A stretch of 64,000 nt of DNA, from positions 1 through 64,000 of the forward strand of contig DIUZ01000002.1 of assembly GCA_002423205.1 (NCBI GenBank). The letters run 5' to 3'. Origin of the DNA: Micavibrio sp. UBA6145 (GTDB lineage Bacteria; Pseudomonadota; Alphaproteobacteria; Micavibrionales; UBA1664). Both the position numbers and the translations under genes were made by a program. Positions 26,404-35,257 of the stretch are shown here, piece by piece. Position 1 is the first letter of the stretch. Every line of letters begins with the position of its first letter. The notes under the pieces are model-generated. The model was not told where the DNA came from and searched no databases. It saw only the letters and a program-made list of their open reading frames with translations.

Positions 26404-29095
26404 AGGTATAAACCTTCTGAAGCGCATACAGCGCGTCCAGCGCCTCGCGCGGGCTCATCTCATCAGGTTTGAGATTGTCCAGAAAACCTTTCAGCGCCGC
26501 CGGCAACACGGGCGTGCTGTCCTTCACAACGCTTGAGAACAGGGGCAGGTTGTCGACAAGCGCCGCCAGTTGCCCCGATGTCTCCGACTTGTGCAGCTCA
26601 TCCAGGATCTGCTGCGCACGCGCGATGACCGGCGCAGGTAAACCCGCAAGCTTGGCGACATGCACGCCGTAGGATTCATCCGCCGCGCCATCGATGACCT
26701 CATGCAAAAAGACGATATCGCCTTTCCATTCCTGCACCTTCATCGCATGACACGACAGATGCGCAAGGCGCTCCGTCAGATTGGTCAGCTCATGGTAATG
26801 CGTGGCAAACAGGCCGCGGCATTTGCATACGTCATGCAGGTATTCAAGGCACGCCCACGCAATGCTTAAGCCATCAAACGTCGCGGTGCCGCGCCCGATT
26901 TCATCAAGGATGACAAGGGACCGCTCCGTAGCCTGATTAAGGATCGCGGCGGCCTCCACCATCTCCACCATGAAGGTCGAACGGCCGCGCGCCAGATCAT
27001 CCGACGCGCCTACGCGTGAAAAGATGCGGTCCACAATACCGATATGCGCGGCCTGTGCCGGCACGAAGCTGCCCATCTGCGCCAGCAGCGCGATAATCGC
27101 ATTCTGGCGCAGGAACGTGGACTTACCCGCCATGTTCGGACCCGTGAGCAGCCAAAGGCGCTGCGCCTCGCTGAAGTTTGAATTATTGGGCACGAACGCC
27201 GCGTCTTTCAGCGCGTCTTCCACCACCGGGTGACGGCCGCGCGTGATGGTAAACGCAAGACTGTCATCAATGACCGGACGGCTGTAATTCTTGACCGCCG
27301 CAAGCTCGGCAAGGGCGCATGCAACGTCCAGTTTCGCCAAACCTTGCGCAAACCGCGCCAGCGTCTCCGCCTGCGCGATGACTTTTTTGGTCAGATCCTC
27401 AAACGCTTCAAGCTCCAGCGCCAGCGCCTTGTCGGCGGCGGACACGATCTTGCTTTCCAGCTCCGACAGTTCCGGCGTCGAAAACCGCACGACATTGGCC
27501 AGCGTCTGTCGATGCACGAACGGATTAGACGCGGGCTGGTCATTCGCGGGTTTTGTGTGCACCATCAGCGCATCCGCATGACGCGCCGGCACCTCGATGT
27601 AATAGCCCAGCACATTGTTATGCGTGACCTTGAGCGCCGAAATACCCGTATCGCCCGCATAACGCGCCTGCAGGCGCATCATGTGCGATTTGGAATCATC
27701 ACGCAGGGCCTTGAGCTCATCCAGCGCCGGATGATACCCGCGCTTGATAAAACCACCGTCGCCTTTCAGCGCGGGCAGGTCTTCCGCCAGCGCGCGGATC
27801 AGCGTGTCATGCAGGTCATGAATGCCGCCGTCCGACGCCAGCGACTGGCTGATCGGTTCCACGGCCTCATCCCGCATATGTTCGATCAGATGCGTGCGCA
27901 CCTGCGCCGCTGCCGCGATGCCCTCGCGGATCATGGCAAGGTCGCGCGGGTTGCCGCGCCCGACCGACAGGCGGCTCAGCGCGCGTTCAATATCCGGCAT
28001 GGATTTCAGCGTCCCGCGCATCTGCGCCCGGTCATGACCGCGCTCAACGAACAGGGCGACCTGCGCCAGCCGCGCGTTGATCTCGGATACACTCCGGCTC
28101 GGTGCCGACAGACGGTCCGCCAGCAGACGCGAACCCGCGCCCGTCAGCGTGCGGTCAATGCAATCCAGCAAGCTACCCTTGCGCTCCCCCACCATCGTGC
28201 GGGTCAGCTCAAGATTCCGGCGCGTGGCCGCGTCAATCTCCACCACCGCGTCCGGCGCAAGGCCACGCGGCGGGCTCATGCGCGGCATCGCGCCTTTTTG
28301 CGTGCGTGCCACGTAATCGACCAGCGACCCGGCGGCGGCAATCTCGGCGGATGTAAAATTCCCGAATGAATCCAGCGTCCCCACGCTGAACATATCTTTC
28401 AGGCGCGTGGCCGCGTTCTCGGTATCGAATAATGAATTCGGCTGAATGGTCAGCGCATTGCCCAGATCCTCAAACGCATCTTCCATGACGCTGTCATACG
28501 CCAGACGCTCAGGGATCAGGATTTCCCGCGCGCCAATCCGCTCCAGCGCGGCGGGCAGGGTGGTCGCATTCAGCGGCTGCGTATAAAACGCACCCGTCGA
28601 CATATCCAGCCACGCTAACCCCAGTGCATTGGCATTGCCGCAAACGCACGCAACGTAATTGGCGGCCTTGGAATCCAGCAGCGTGTCTTCCGTCAAAGTC
28701 CCCGGCGTAATCACGCGCACGACATCACGGCGCACCAGCGCCTTGTATCCGCCGCGCGCCTTCGCCTGTTCCGGCGTCTCCACCTGGTCACAGATCGCCA
28801 CACGGTGCCCCGCACGGATCAGACGCGACAGATAGGATTCATGGGAATGCACGGGCACACCGCACATCGGAATATCATTACCGCCGGTTTTGCCGCGGCG
28901 TGTCAGCGCAATGTCCAGAACCTTGGACGCAATCTCCGCGTCCTCAAAAAACAGCTCATAAAAATCGCCCATCCGGTAAAACAGCATGCACCCCGGATGC
29001 GCCGCCTTCACCTCATGATACTGCGCCATCATCGGCGTGTGCGCAGGCGCATCGGCGGCTTGTGTCGCGGTGTCTTTTTCAGCTGTCTGGGACAT
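26393..29095 (-). CDS. mutS: DNA mismatch repair protein MutS
   Basis: 900 residues, full length for the family. The mismatch-binding Phe-x-Glu lies in RMGDFYELFFEDA near residue 45. The core, clamp and ATPase domains follow, with Walker A GPNMAGKST near residue 650, Walker B VILDEIGRGT and the helix-turn-helix end. It recognises mispairs and recruits MutL. It follows the OLD nuclease gene on the same strand after a 151-nt AT-rich gap. Confidence 0.97.
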   Translation of the reverse strand: MSQTAEKDTATQAADAPAHTPMMAQYHEVKAAHPGCMLFYRMGDFYELFFEDAEIASKVLDIALTRRGKTGGNDIPMCGVPVHSHESYLSRLIRAGHRVAICDQVETPEQAKARGGYKALVRRDVVRVITPGTLTEDTLLDSKAANYVACVCGNANALGLAWLDMSTGAFYTQPLNATTLPAALERIGAREILIPERLAYDSVMEDAFEDLGNALTIQPNSLFDTENAATRLKDMFSVGTLDSFGNFTSAEIAAAGSLVDYVARTQKGAMPRMSPPRGLAPDAVVEIDAATRRNLELTRTMVGERKGSLLDCIDRTLTGAGSRLLADRLSAPSRSVSEINARLAQVALFVERGHDRAQMRGTLKSMPDIERALSRLSVGRGNPRDLAMIREGIAAAAQVRTHLIEHMRDEAVEPISQSLASDGGIHDLHDTLIRALAEDLPALKGDGGFIKRGYHPALDELKALRDDSKSHMMRLQARYAGDTGISALKVTHNNVLGYYIEVPARHADALMVHTKPANDQPASNPFVHRQTLANVVRFSTPELSELESKIVSAADKALALELEAFEDLTKKVIAQAETLARFAQGLAKLDVACALAELAAVKNYSRPVIDDSLAFTITRGRHPVVEDALKDAAFVPNNSNFSEAQRLWLLTGPNMAGKSTFLRQNAIIALLAQMGSFVPAQAAHIGIVDRIFSRVGASDDLARGRSTFMVEMVEAAAILNQATERSLVILDEIGRGTATFDGLSIAWACLEYLHDVCKCRGLFATHYHELTNLTERLAHLSCHAMKVQEWKGDIVFLHEVIDGAADESYGVHVAKLAGLPAPVIARAQQILDELHKSETSGQLAALVDNLPLFSSVVKDSTPVLPAALKGFLDNLKPDEMSPREALDALYALQKVYTSKG

Positions 29096-29246
29096 GGTTA
29101 TTTATACGAAAAAGAGCAAGTGAATGTCATCCGCCCAGTAATCGTGATGCACAGCCATTTTAAGAGATTTGTTCGTTGGTTTTATTTTGGTTTTATTCTA
29201 TGTGTTTGTTTTATAAGTAAAATTTTTCAGGCTGTTTGGTAAAAAT

Positions 29247-31034
29247 TTATGCTGCGACTTTGATATCTTCTTCTTTTAGGTTTTTTGCGTCCACTGCGCC
29301 TTCAGGTATGGGCGCTAAATGATCAGTTAATGCGGAAAGTAAGTTCACTACTCCGATTAAGCTTTGCTTGTTCTGCTTAAGGGTTTTTACTGCGTTATAT
29401 GGGTTATCTTTTGTAACTTCTGTTTCTAAAAAGGCATGTTCAAAGTTAATTTTAGAAGCAAGTAATCTAATTTTGGTGGGATCCGGAGCTTGCATAACGA
29501 CTTCAAGAATTTTTTGATTCTGTGTCCATGCTGAGTTTTTCTGAGTCTTTCCACTCTTTAATGTAATCTCCGGTTCGTCTGTATCATGAAGTACACTGTA
29601 CTTGGTCCCAAAATGATTCAAAATCTTGCACAGCGACGCTACGGTGGCTTTTCCTCTGGCTCTGACCACATGAATATTTTCAAAAAATACTGGACTAATA
29701 CCTGTGATATGTCCGGCGGCTGTCTCGGACATTACGTATCTAAACGCAGAGTACTCAGTATCTCCTTCTACAACTATTACGCGTCCACCAAAGAAGAACT
29801 CTGCTACATAGGGATCATAAATATTTAAGAGTTGTAGGTTTTGTTTATCGTCGTCACTTAGTTTGGCTTCTTGAGGTCTATATAAAGTGGTGCCGTAAAC
29901 TTCTCCAATGGTTGACCTTTCAACTCTTATCACTGTGGTGTTATCTTGTCCTAAATCGATGAAAACGGGTGAGTGAGTGGTGACAATTATTTGCCACCCT
30001 GCCTTTTTTGCTAAATCGTATAAAACTCTGCAAGCATCTCTAATTGCGCTTGGATGTAAGCACAATTCAGGCTCATCGATTAAAAGCACTTTTGGTCTAT
30101 CAGCTGTTTTAATCGATTGTTCAGATAATATTTTGAGAACTGACCACAGTACAGTTCTTTGAGCGCCGCTTCCTTGATTTTTTAAGGGCGATTTGTAGCC
30201 GTCTTCATATCCCAACGTTAAGTCACTACCGTTGGAAAAAGGTTTTAAATCTTTGTCGACAGGGGGGTGAAGTGAAAATTCTACCACATGTCTTGCAAAA
30301 ACATTGGCAACCAAATCTGTAAGTTTTTTCTCAATAAGCTTTACATCTGTTTTTGCAAGATCAAAGGCTCGTCTTTGAAAGCTTTGAACCTTTTCTAATA
30401 AAACTTCAAATTGCGTTTTAGGGCTTCCGTCCTCCCTGGTGGCACCGTCTTCATCAGGCAGATTCATTGCCTTTTCTGAAATCATCTCAGTGATAAGCTT
30501 ATTAATTTTTTCTGCTTGAGTGTTGGGGCTGTCAAAAGACCTTACCCAATGAATTTGAGGCCTCTTGGGTTTTGCGACATTCGCTGGTCCCCACGGAAAA
30601 GAATCGCTCCATGTGTTTAGAATGGCATCCCAACCTTCTCTTTTTGGAGCTCCGGGTTCTTTCCAGATCCATCTTTCTTTAATGACGTTTTCGCCCTCTT
30701 CTATGCTTACCCATTTACTGGAAGGAGGAAATTTTGTGGCAATCGTGTGAAGCTCAATAATTGTTGGAGTGCTGTCGTTTCCGTATTTTTCATTAGGAAA
30801 ATCTTCTTTAAAAAGTTCTGCAGCCTTAGAGCCATCCTGCATGATGGTTTCATAAGCTTTTAAAATTGAGCTTTTACCCACATTGTTTGGGCCTACTAAT
30901 ACAACGATATCATTCAGATCAATGGTGACAGGATGTATGCCTATTGAACGAAAATTTTGAACGATTAGGCGTTTTACTCTGCCCGGTTCAATAACTTCAG
31001 TTGTGTCATTAGCCGCAGGTTTTTTAGTTGCCAT
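29247..31034 (-). CDS. OLD-family ATP-dependent endonuclease (AAA + TOPRIM)
   Basis: 595 residues from ATG 31034, preceded by GGAGG. The N-terminal ABC-type ATPase has Walker A GPNNVGKSS (48-56), a signature-like SGAQRTVLWS, Walker B KVLLIDEPELCLHP and the switch IIVTTHSP. The C-terminal TOPRIM nuclease domain has the Glu motif VIVVEGDTEYSAFRYV and an Asp-x-Asp-type HDTDEP. Such OLD proteins act in phage defence, alone (P2 Old) or with a helicase (Gabija GajA). No partner gene lies beside it, so a class 1 stand-alone OLD is most likely. It is clearly AT-rich and sits between dut and mutS, a sign of recent gain. Confidence 0.87.
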   Translation of the reverse strand: MATKKPAANDTTEVIEPGRVKRLIVQNFRSIGIHPVTIDLNDIVVLVGPNNVGKSSILKAYETIMQDGSKAAELFKEDFPNEKYGNDSTPTIIELHTIATKFPPSSKWVSIEEGENVIKERWIWKEPGAPKREGWDAILNTWSDSFPWGPANVAKPKRPQIHWVRSFDSPNTQAEKINKLITEMISEKAMNLPDEDGATREDGSPKTQFEVLLEKVQSFQRRAFDLAKTDVKLIEKKLTDLVANVFARHVVEFSLHPPVDKDLKPFSNGSDLTLGYEDGYKSPLKNQGSGAQRTVLWSVLKILSEQSIKTADRPKVLLIDEPELCLHPSAIRDACRVLYDLAKKAGWQIIVTTHSPVFIDLGQDNTTVIRVERSTIGEVYGTTLYRPQEAKLSDDDKQNLQLLNIYDPYVAEFFFGGRVIVVEGDTEYSAFRYVMSETAAGHITGISPVFFENIHVVRARGKATVASLCKILNHFGTKYSVLHDTDEPEITLKSGKTQKNSAWTQNQKILEVVMQAPDPTKIRLLASKINFEHAFLETEVTKDNPYNAVKTLKQNKQSLIGVVNLLSALTDHLAPIPEGAVDAKNLKEEDIKVAA

Positions 31035-31120
31035 AGATACCTCCAAAGACATCTATTAACCATGTAAACGCTAAGGGTATTAATTGAAAGCGGAATTAAG
31101 ACGTATGCAATTGCATGTCA

Positions 31121-31585
31121 TTACGCCGCCTTCGTCCCCGTACTTCCAAACCCACCCGCACCGCGCTGCGTTTCATCCAGCGTCTCAACTTCATTCCACT
31201 GCACGCTCGCATGTGCCGCCACAACCATCTGTGCCACGCGCATGCCGCGTTCGATGACGAAGGGTGTATCGGACAGGTTGATCAAAATCGCTTTGATCTC
31301 GCCGCGGTAATCCGCGTCGATCGTGCCCGGGCTGTTCAGGACCGTGACGCCGTTTTTGGCGGCGAGGCCGGAGCGCGGTCTGATCTGCGCCTCGAACCCA
31401 ACCGGCAGGGCAATGGCAATGCCCGTCGCCACTAACGCCCGTTGCATGGGCGCGAGGGTGATGGGCTGGTCCGCCGGGATGGCGGCGACCAGATCCATAC
31501 CGGCGCTTTGCGCGGTGGCGTAGGCGGGAAGGGCGATGTCTGCCGCATGCGGCAGCTTGGTGATGGCGATGGATGTCGTTTGCAT
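31121..31585 (-). CDS. dut: dUTP diphosphatase (dUTPase)
   Basis: 154 residues from ATG 31585. All five trimeric dUTPase motifs are present: SAGMDL, PRSGLA, the catalytic-Asp stretch [17 protein letters not shown] and the C-terminal GAGGFGSTG arm. It hydrolyses dUTP to dUMP and keeps uracil out of DNA. It follows the XRE regulator on the same strand by 41 nt. Confidence 0.97.
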   Translation of the reverse strand: MQTTSIAITKLPHAADIALPAYATAQSAGMDLVAAIPADQPITLAPMQRALVATGIAIALPVGFEAQIRPRSGLAAKNGVTVLNSPGTIDADYRGEIKAILINLSDTPFVIERGMRVAQMVVAAHASVQWNEVETLDETQRGAGGFGSTGTKAA

Positions 31586-31626
31586 GCCCAAAGCCTAGAC
31601 CGGTCCGCCGCCCAAAAAAAGGGTAT

Positions 31627-31971
31627 TTACGCGGCTGTCCGCATGGAATTGACCCGGTAAAGCGCCAGGACCAACTGGTAAAGCGGGCGGCTGATCTCCT
31701 CCGACGGTAACCCGGCAATCGCCGCGGCCAGCCGCAGGGATTTTTCGTCCAGATGGTCGGCATTCGCATCGCCAAAGAAATACCCGACCGGCACGCCGAA
31801 CATGACGGCGCATCTTGCCAGTTTTTCCGCCGGCATGCGCGTGGCACCGCTCTCATATTTCTGGATCTGCTGAAACGTCACGCCAAGCCACTGGCCCAGG
31901 CAATCCTGACTGATGCGTTTTTCCTGACGGATTTTGCGCAGGCGTGCGCCCAGTTCTTCATCGAAGCTCAT
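31627..31971 (-). CDS. XRE-family transcriptional regulator
   Basis: 114 residues, with AAGGGGG before the ATG. A helix-turn-helix of the Cro/C1 type spans about 8-65 (IRQEKRISQDCLGQWLGVTFQQIQKYESG). The C-terminal ~50 residues are helical and similar to those of small alphaproteobacterial XRE regulators. It probably dimerises and represses local or global targets. It follows the 127-residue unknown gene by 38 nt and precedes dut. Confidence 0.9.
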   Translation of the reverse strand: MSFDEELGARLRKIRQEKRISQDCLGQWLGVTFQQIQKYESGATRMPAEKLARCAVMFGVPVGYFFGDANADHLDEKSLRLAAAIAGLPSEEISRPLYQLVLALYRVNSMRTAA

Positions 31972-32009
31972 GTATTCCCCCTTGGTGTTTTTTTATAAAT
32001 GCAGCTCTT

Positions 32010-32393
32010 TTAGGCTGCTTTGGCAAAAATGGTGGTCTGGTGCATGGCGGCCATGCCCTGCGTCTGCAGGCGGCGCAGGTACTCATCCATGAGAACGCGG
32101 CTGTCGAGAAAGGCGCTGCGGTACATGGTGCGCATCTCGGCGATCTGGCGGCGGAGCAGGGCGGTCTCGGCGGCTGCGCCGGCGGTACGGCACGCCGCGA
32201 TCAGCGTGCGGATGCGGGCGCGGTATTCGGCGACGGTGTCGTTGGCGTGTTTGACGTCCAGGAATTCAATGGCGCGGCTGGTATTGGCGATGACCATCTG
32301 GTCGGCCAGGTACTGGGCAAAACCCGCGCCGTAGCGGCGTTCCAGTGCGGCCATGTCGGTGTCTGCCATGTTATCCGATTGATATGTCTTCAT
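32010..32393 (-). CDS. Hypothetical helical protein, unknown function
   Basis: 127 residues with an AGGGGG ribosome binding site. The sequence is almost wholly helical, rich in Ala, Arg and Met (MVIANTSRAIEFLDVKHAND, LLRRQIAEMRTMYRSAFLD). There is no signal peptide or known motif. It is transcribed away from the regulator at 32569 and shares with it the region that holds two 17-nt dyads, so it may be co-regulated. I recognise no family. Confidence 0.65.
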   Translation of the reverse strand: MKTYQSDNMADTDMAALERRYGAGFAQYLADQMVIANTSRAIEFLDVKHANDTVAEYRARIRTLIAACRTAGAAAETALLRRQIAEMRTMYRSAFLDSRVLMDEYLRRLQTQGMAAMHQTTIFAKAA

Positions 32394-32453
32394 TTATTCC
32401 CCCTGCCTTGAACCGGTTGTTTGTTAACTTCTTTTTGTTCAAAGGCGACTATG

Positions 32454-32470
32454 GTTGTACAATATGCAAC
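32454..32470. promoter_or_regulatory. Candidate operator 1 (GTTG-N9-CAAC dyad)
   Basis: The 17-mer GTTGTACAATATGCAAC is a dyad. Its reverse complement matches operator 2 at 14 of 17 positions. It lies in the divergent region between 32393 and 32569. Confidence 0.5.
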
Positions 32471-32505
32471 AGACGAGGTTATGTCAATGTATTTTGAACA
32501 AAATG

Positions 32506-32522
32506 GTTGCACTTTTTACAAC
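32506..32522. promoter_or_regulatory. Candidate operator 2 (GTTG-N9-CAAC dyad)
   Basis: The 17-mer GTTGCACTTTTTACAAC lies 52 nt (about five helical turns) from operator 1 and 46 nt before the regulator start. The shared consensus is GTTGCAYWTTKTACAAC. Flanking it, TTGAACAAAA at 32494-32503 is the inverse of TTTTGTTCAA at 32433-32442. Confidence 0.5.
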
Positions 32523-32568
32523 AAGCGTTAAGGTGGGGAATAGACAAACAATAAGTTATGGAAATAAT

Positions 32569-33216
32569 ATGTTGGTAACCCCCGGACAGATCAAAGCCGC
32601 CCGCGCCATGCTCGACTGGAGCGCCGAAGACCTCGGCAAACGCGTCGGCGTCGTCAAAACCACCATCTCCGCCATCGAAACCGGAAGATCGAACGGGTCG
32701 GTGGAAGTGCTGGGTGCCATCGTCGGCGCACTTGAAAAGGGCGGTATCGAGTTTCAAGCCGACGGCGGCGTCAGGCCGAGGCAGAACAAGGTTCTTACGC
32801 TTCAGGGACGGGAAGGGTTTGCGGCATTCCGCGAAGATATTCTTGCAGAAGCCAAAATTGCATCGCTCGATGTCTGTGTCAGCAATGTCGACGAAAGAGA
32901 ATTCGATAAGTGGGGCGCGGGTGGCGTCAATGATGCTTACATCGTGAAGATGAGGGAGCATAAGCCAAAACAGTTCCGTATTCTTGTCAAAGAAAACGAC
33001 ACCTACTTCACAGGAGACTACGCATCTTATCGATGGTTGCCTGCGAATTCGTTTGGGGAGATTTCATTCTTCATCTATGCCCAAAAGACAGCAATTATCA
33101 GTTTTGAAAACGATAATTTTGAAGTTTTTATTATCAATCAACCCAAAATTACATCTTTCTATCGTAAGGATTTTGAAAAAATGTGGGCACAGGCACGCAC
33201 GGTGAATGCATCATGA
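32569..33216 (+). CDS. XRE-family regulator with C-terminal sensor-like domain
   Basis: 215 residues from ATG 32569. The frame is open to 32455, but that part is AT-rich and crosses the candidate operators. Residues about 1-65 form a Cro/C1-type helix-turn-helix (IKAARAMLDWSAEDLGKRVG, TTISAIETGRS). The last ~130 residues end in a pattern (FFIYAQKTAIISF, then FYRKDFEKMWAQA) that resembles the close of PLD-like sensor domains of some regulators; this is a weak call. It overlaps the first methyltransferase gene as ATGA, so it is the first cistron of that operon and probably its autoregulator. Confidence 0.78.
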   Translation: MLVTPGQIKAARAMLDWSAEDLGKRVGVVKTTISAIETGRSNGSVEVLGAIVGALEKGGIEFQADGGVRPRQNKVLTLQGREGFAAFREDILAEAKIASLDVCVSNVDEREFDKWGAGGVNDAYIVKMREHKPKQFRILVKENDTYFTGDYASYRWLPANSFGEISFFIYAQKTAIISFENDNFEVFIINQPKITSFYRKDFEKMWAQARTVNAS

Positions 33217-34256
33217 TATCTTCACCCCCCGCACTTTTAAAACAAAAAGTCCAAGCGGAGCTGGAATTCACGAACGATATCGTGGAATTTTTCTCCGGCC
33301 GCCGCGCAGGTCATTTGAGCAAATGGCTGTATTCAAACCCGCAGTTCGAGGGTGACAAGGTACTGGGCACCGAGACCTGGAGGCGCGGGATCGAAGAAGC
33401 CAAGCGCGGAGGCGATTATTATGTATTTCTAAAAGAGAAAAGTGTGATTCAAAATGCCATCCCGAGACTGAAAGATGTTTTCTCTCGCAAATTAAGGATG
33501 ATTGATCTGGGGCCAGGATCGGAAGAGGCAATGCGCGATAAAATCATGCCTTTTGTTCAGGCCTATACCCCAAACGTAGTGGAATATGTCGGGGTTGATG
33601 TTTCCCGGGATACATTGGTGATGGCAAAAAAAGAAGTGTTGGCCGCTGGTCTGCCTATGGAAGCCAGATCGCTCGAACGCGATTTTATCCAGGACAGTTT
33701 TTTTTATGGAGATCGAGTATCGCGGGAGGTCGCCGTCATTTTCGGCCTTACGCTTTGCAACATGACGATTGATCCGCGTGTTCCGGGGTTGCCTTCTAAA
33801 TTGCTCACATCGTATTTTCAGCGTCTGAAATCACATTTCTCCGCACGGGAAAGATTTCTGATGGTGACGCAGGATGTTAATCAGGATCCAGAATCACTCA
33901 AGCGTGCATACGAGGCATTTTCAGATCATTATATGCGACTTCTATACCGCATTCAGCGTGATACGCCCGTGACATCCGGTTTTGATCCGGAAGGATTCCG
34001 GCTGGAAGTTGATTATTTTAAAGACACGCAGGCATGTGCGCTTTGCTTTGTCCCTAAGAAAAACATGTCCTTCTCTATCGAAGATGAGGCTTTTGCGCTC
34101 AGGAAAGATCAGCGCCTCTACTTCCACAACGCGTTCAAATTCGATGTGCAGACGTTCCTGTCCGCCGCACGCACAGCTGGTTTCGACGTGGTACAGAGCG
34201 TCGAGGAAAAAGAAAATCCCTGCATCCTGCATGTACTGAAACCCCGCGTGATGTGA
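33213..34256 (+). CDS. EgtD-superfamily SAM-dependent methyltransferase, copy 1
   Basis: 347 residues from ATG 33213 (ATGA overlap with the regulator). The order of motifs follows histidine-specific N-methyltransferases of the EgtD type: the Tyr pair at 69-70 followed by a Glu (YYVFLKEKSVI), SAM motif IDLGPGS (97-103), VGVDVS, then GLTLCN with Asn183 where EgtD has GGTIGN. The canonical N-terminal YD-x-x-GS-x-LF stretch is replaced by HLSKWLYSNPQFEGDK. The C-terminal Glu-x-Ser of EgtD that contacts histidine reads HNAF here, so the substrate probably differs. Copies 1 and 3 are close paralogues; copy 2 is more distant. Confidence 0.85.
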   Translation: MISSPPALLKQKVQAELEFTNDIVEFFSGRRAGHLSKWLYSNPQFEGDKVLGTETWRRGIEEAKRGGDYYVFLKEKSVIQNAIPRLKDVFSRKLRMIDLGPGSEEAMRDKIMPFVQAYTPNVVEYVGVDVSRDTLVMAKKEVLAAGLPMEARSLERDFIQDSFFYGDRVSREVAVIFGLTLCNMTIDPRVPGLPSKLLTSYFQRLKSHFSARERFLMVTQDVNQDPESLKRAYEAFSDHYMRLLYRIQRDTPVTSGFDPEGFRLEVDYFKDTQACALCFVPKKNMSFSIEDEAFALRKDQRLYFHNAFKFDVQTFLSAARTAGFDVVQSVEEKENPCILHVLKPRVM

Positions 34257-35257
34257 TGCGCATCGCTGATGTACTCTCTTTTGAATCACGTGTTACAGAA
34301 TCTGCCTATGATTTTGAGCGCGATATCATCGACTGGTTCTCTGGTTTGCGTTCTGGCCATCTGGGTAAGTGGCGCTATGAATATGTTCCGGAAGGTAGTC
34401 CTGCGGCTGGTGGTCCTATTTGGGAAGAGTTGGCGGCGCGCGCAAAAAATTATTACGTCTCGCGCGAAGGTGACCGTGCACTGGTGCAATCGCTGGATTT
34501 TATTGCACGCACTGTAATTAATCCGGATTTTATTTTTGATCTGGGGCCAGGCACCTTGCGTCCGGCGATCAAAGCGCTGCTTTCACGTATTGGAGCAAAC
34601 TCTACATATGTCCCGGTCGATGTTGCGGCAGAATTTTTAAAGGCAGCACAACCGCTAAAAGATGAAAAAATCGTCAGGCATGTTATGCCCCGTCGCGCTG
34701 ATTTCACGCAGGAACAATTCACGCAGGGCATAAAAGGCAACAAGTTGTTTCTTTTTCTGGGATCAACATTCGGCAATCTGCCAACTGCAGCCAATAGCGA
34801 TCCAGAACATGAAGCATTGAGGCTATTGTCACATCTTCGCGATAACATGAGCGAAGGAGACCGGATGTTGCTGGTCAATGATGGCAATATGGATGAACGC
34901 ACGATCATTGATTGTTATACAGGCCCCCTCAATCAGGATTATTACATGGTCATTCCTCACAAAATTGCGAATGATTTGAAACCCAGTGGCAATTTCGATC
35001 CGCTTGCATGGAAACCAGAAGTTCAGTGGTGGCCGCTGACGTCACAATGCTCGCATGGCATGGTGGCCACGAAAGATCAGAATTTTTCCATCGGTTCACG
35101 CCATTTTTATATTCCTGAAGGCACAACACTGAACGCCAGCAATTCGTTCAATTTTTCCGCTTACGCTTTACAGAGACTGATGAACAAGGCTGGCTTCAAA
35201 ACGCAAACATATATGCCGCCGGGTAACAAGCTCGTGCTGGCAGTTGGTGTATCTTAA
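34256..35257 (+). CDS. EgtD-superfamily SAM-dependent methyltransferase, copy 2
   Basis: 333 residues from ATG 34256, sharing one base with the preceding stop. It is closer to classical EgtD in several motifs: NYYVSREGDRAL (EgtD YY-x-T-R-x-E), FDLGPGT, YVPVDVA and FLFLGSTFGNLP with the substrate-contact Asn. The N-terminus shares the pattern SGHLGKWRYEY with copies 1 and 3. The C-terminal substrate motif reads ASNSFNF instead of a Glu-x-Ser. No ergothioneine partner (EgtB, EgtC or EgtE) is nearby. Probably it forms a hetero-complex or acts in sequence with the other two copies. Confidence 0.85.
   Translation: MRIADVLSFESRVTESAYDFERDIIDWFSGLRSGHLGKWRYEYVPEGSPAAGGPIWEELAARAKNYYVSREGDRALVQSLDFIARTVINPDFIFDLGPGTLRPAIKALLSRIGANSTYVPVDVAAEFLKAAQPLKDEKIVRHVMPRRADFTQEQFTQGIKGNKLFLFLGSTFGNLPTAANSDPEHEALRLLSHLRDNMSEGDRMLLVNDGNMDERTIIDCYTGPLNQDYYMVIPHKIANDLKPSGNFDPLAWKPEVQWWPLTSQCSHGMVATKDQNFSIGSRHFYIPEGTTLNASNSFNFSAYALQRLMNKAGFKTQTYMPPGNKLVLAVGVS

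Noticed and set aside
27230..28369. Long plus-strand open frame (379 codons) opposite mutS
   Set aside because: It is antisense to a full-length conserved mutS, is rich in Arg/Gln/His as expected from a shadow frame, and has no recognisable motif.
32455..32568. N-terminal extension of the regulator at 32569
   Set aside because: The stretch is AT-rich, contains the candidate operators and does not resemble a protein domain.
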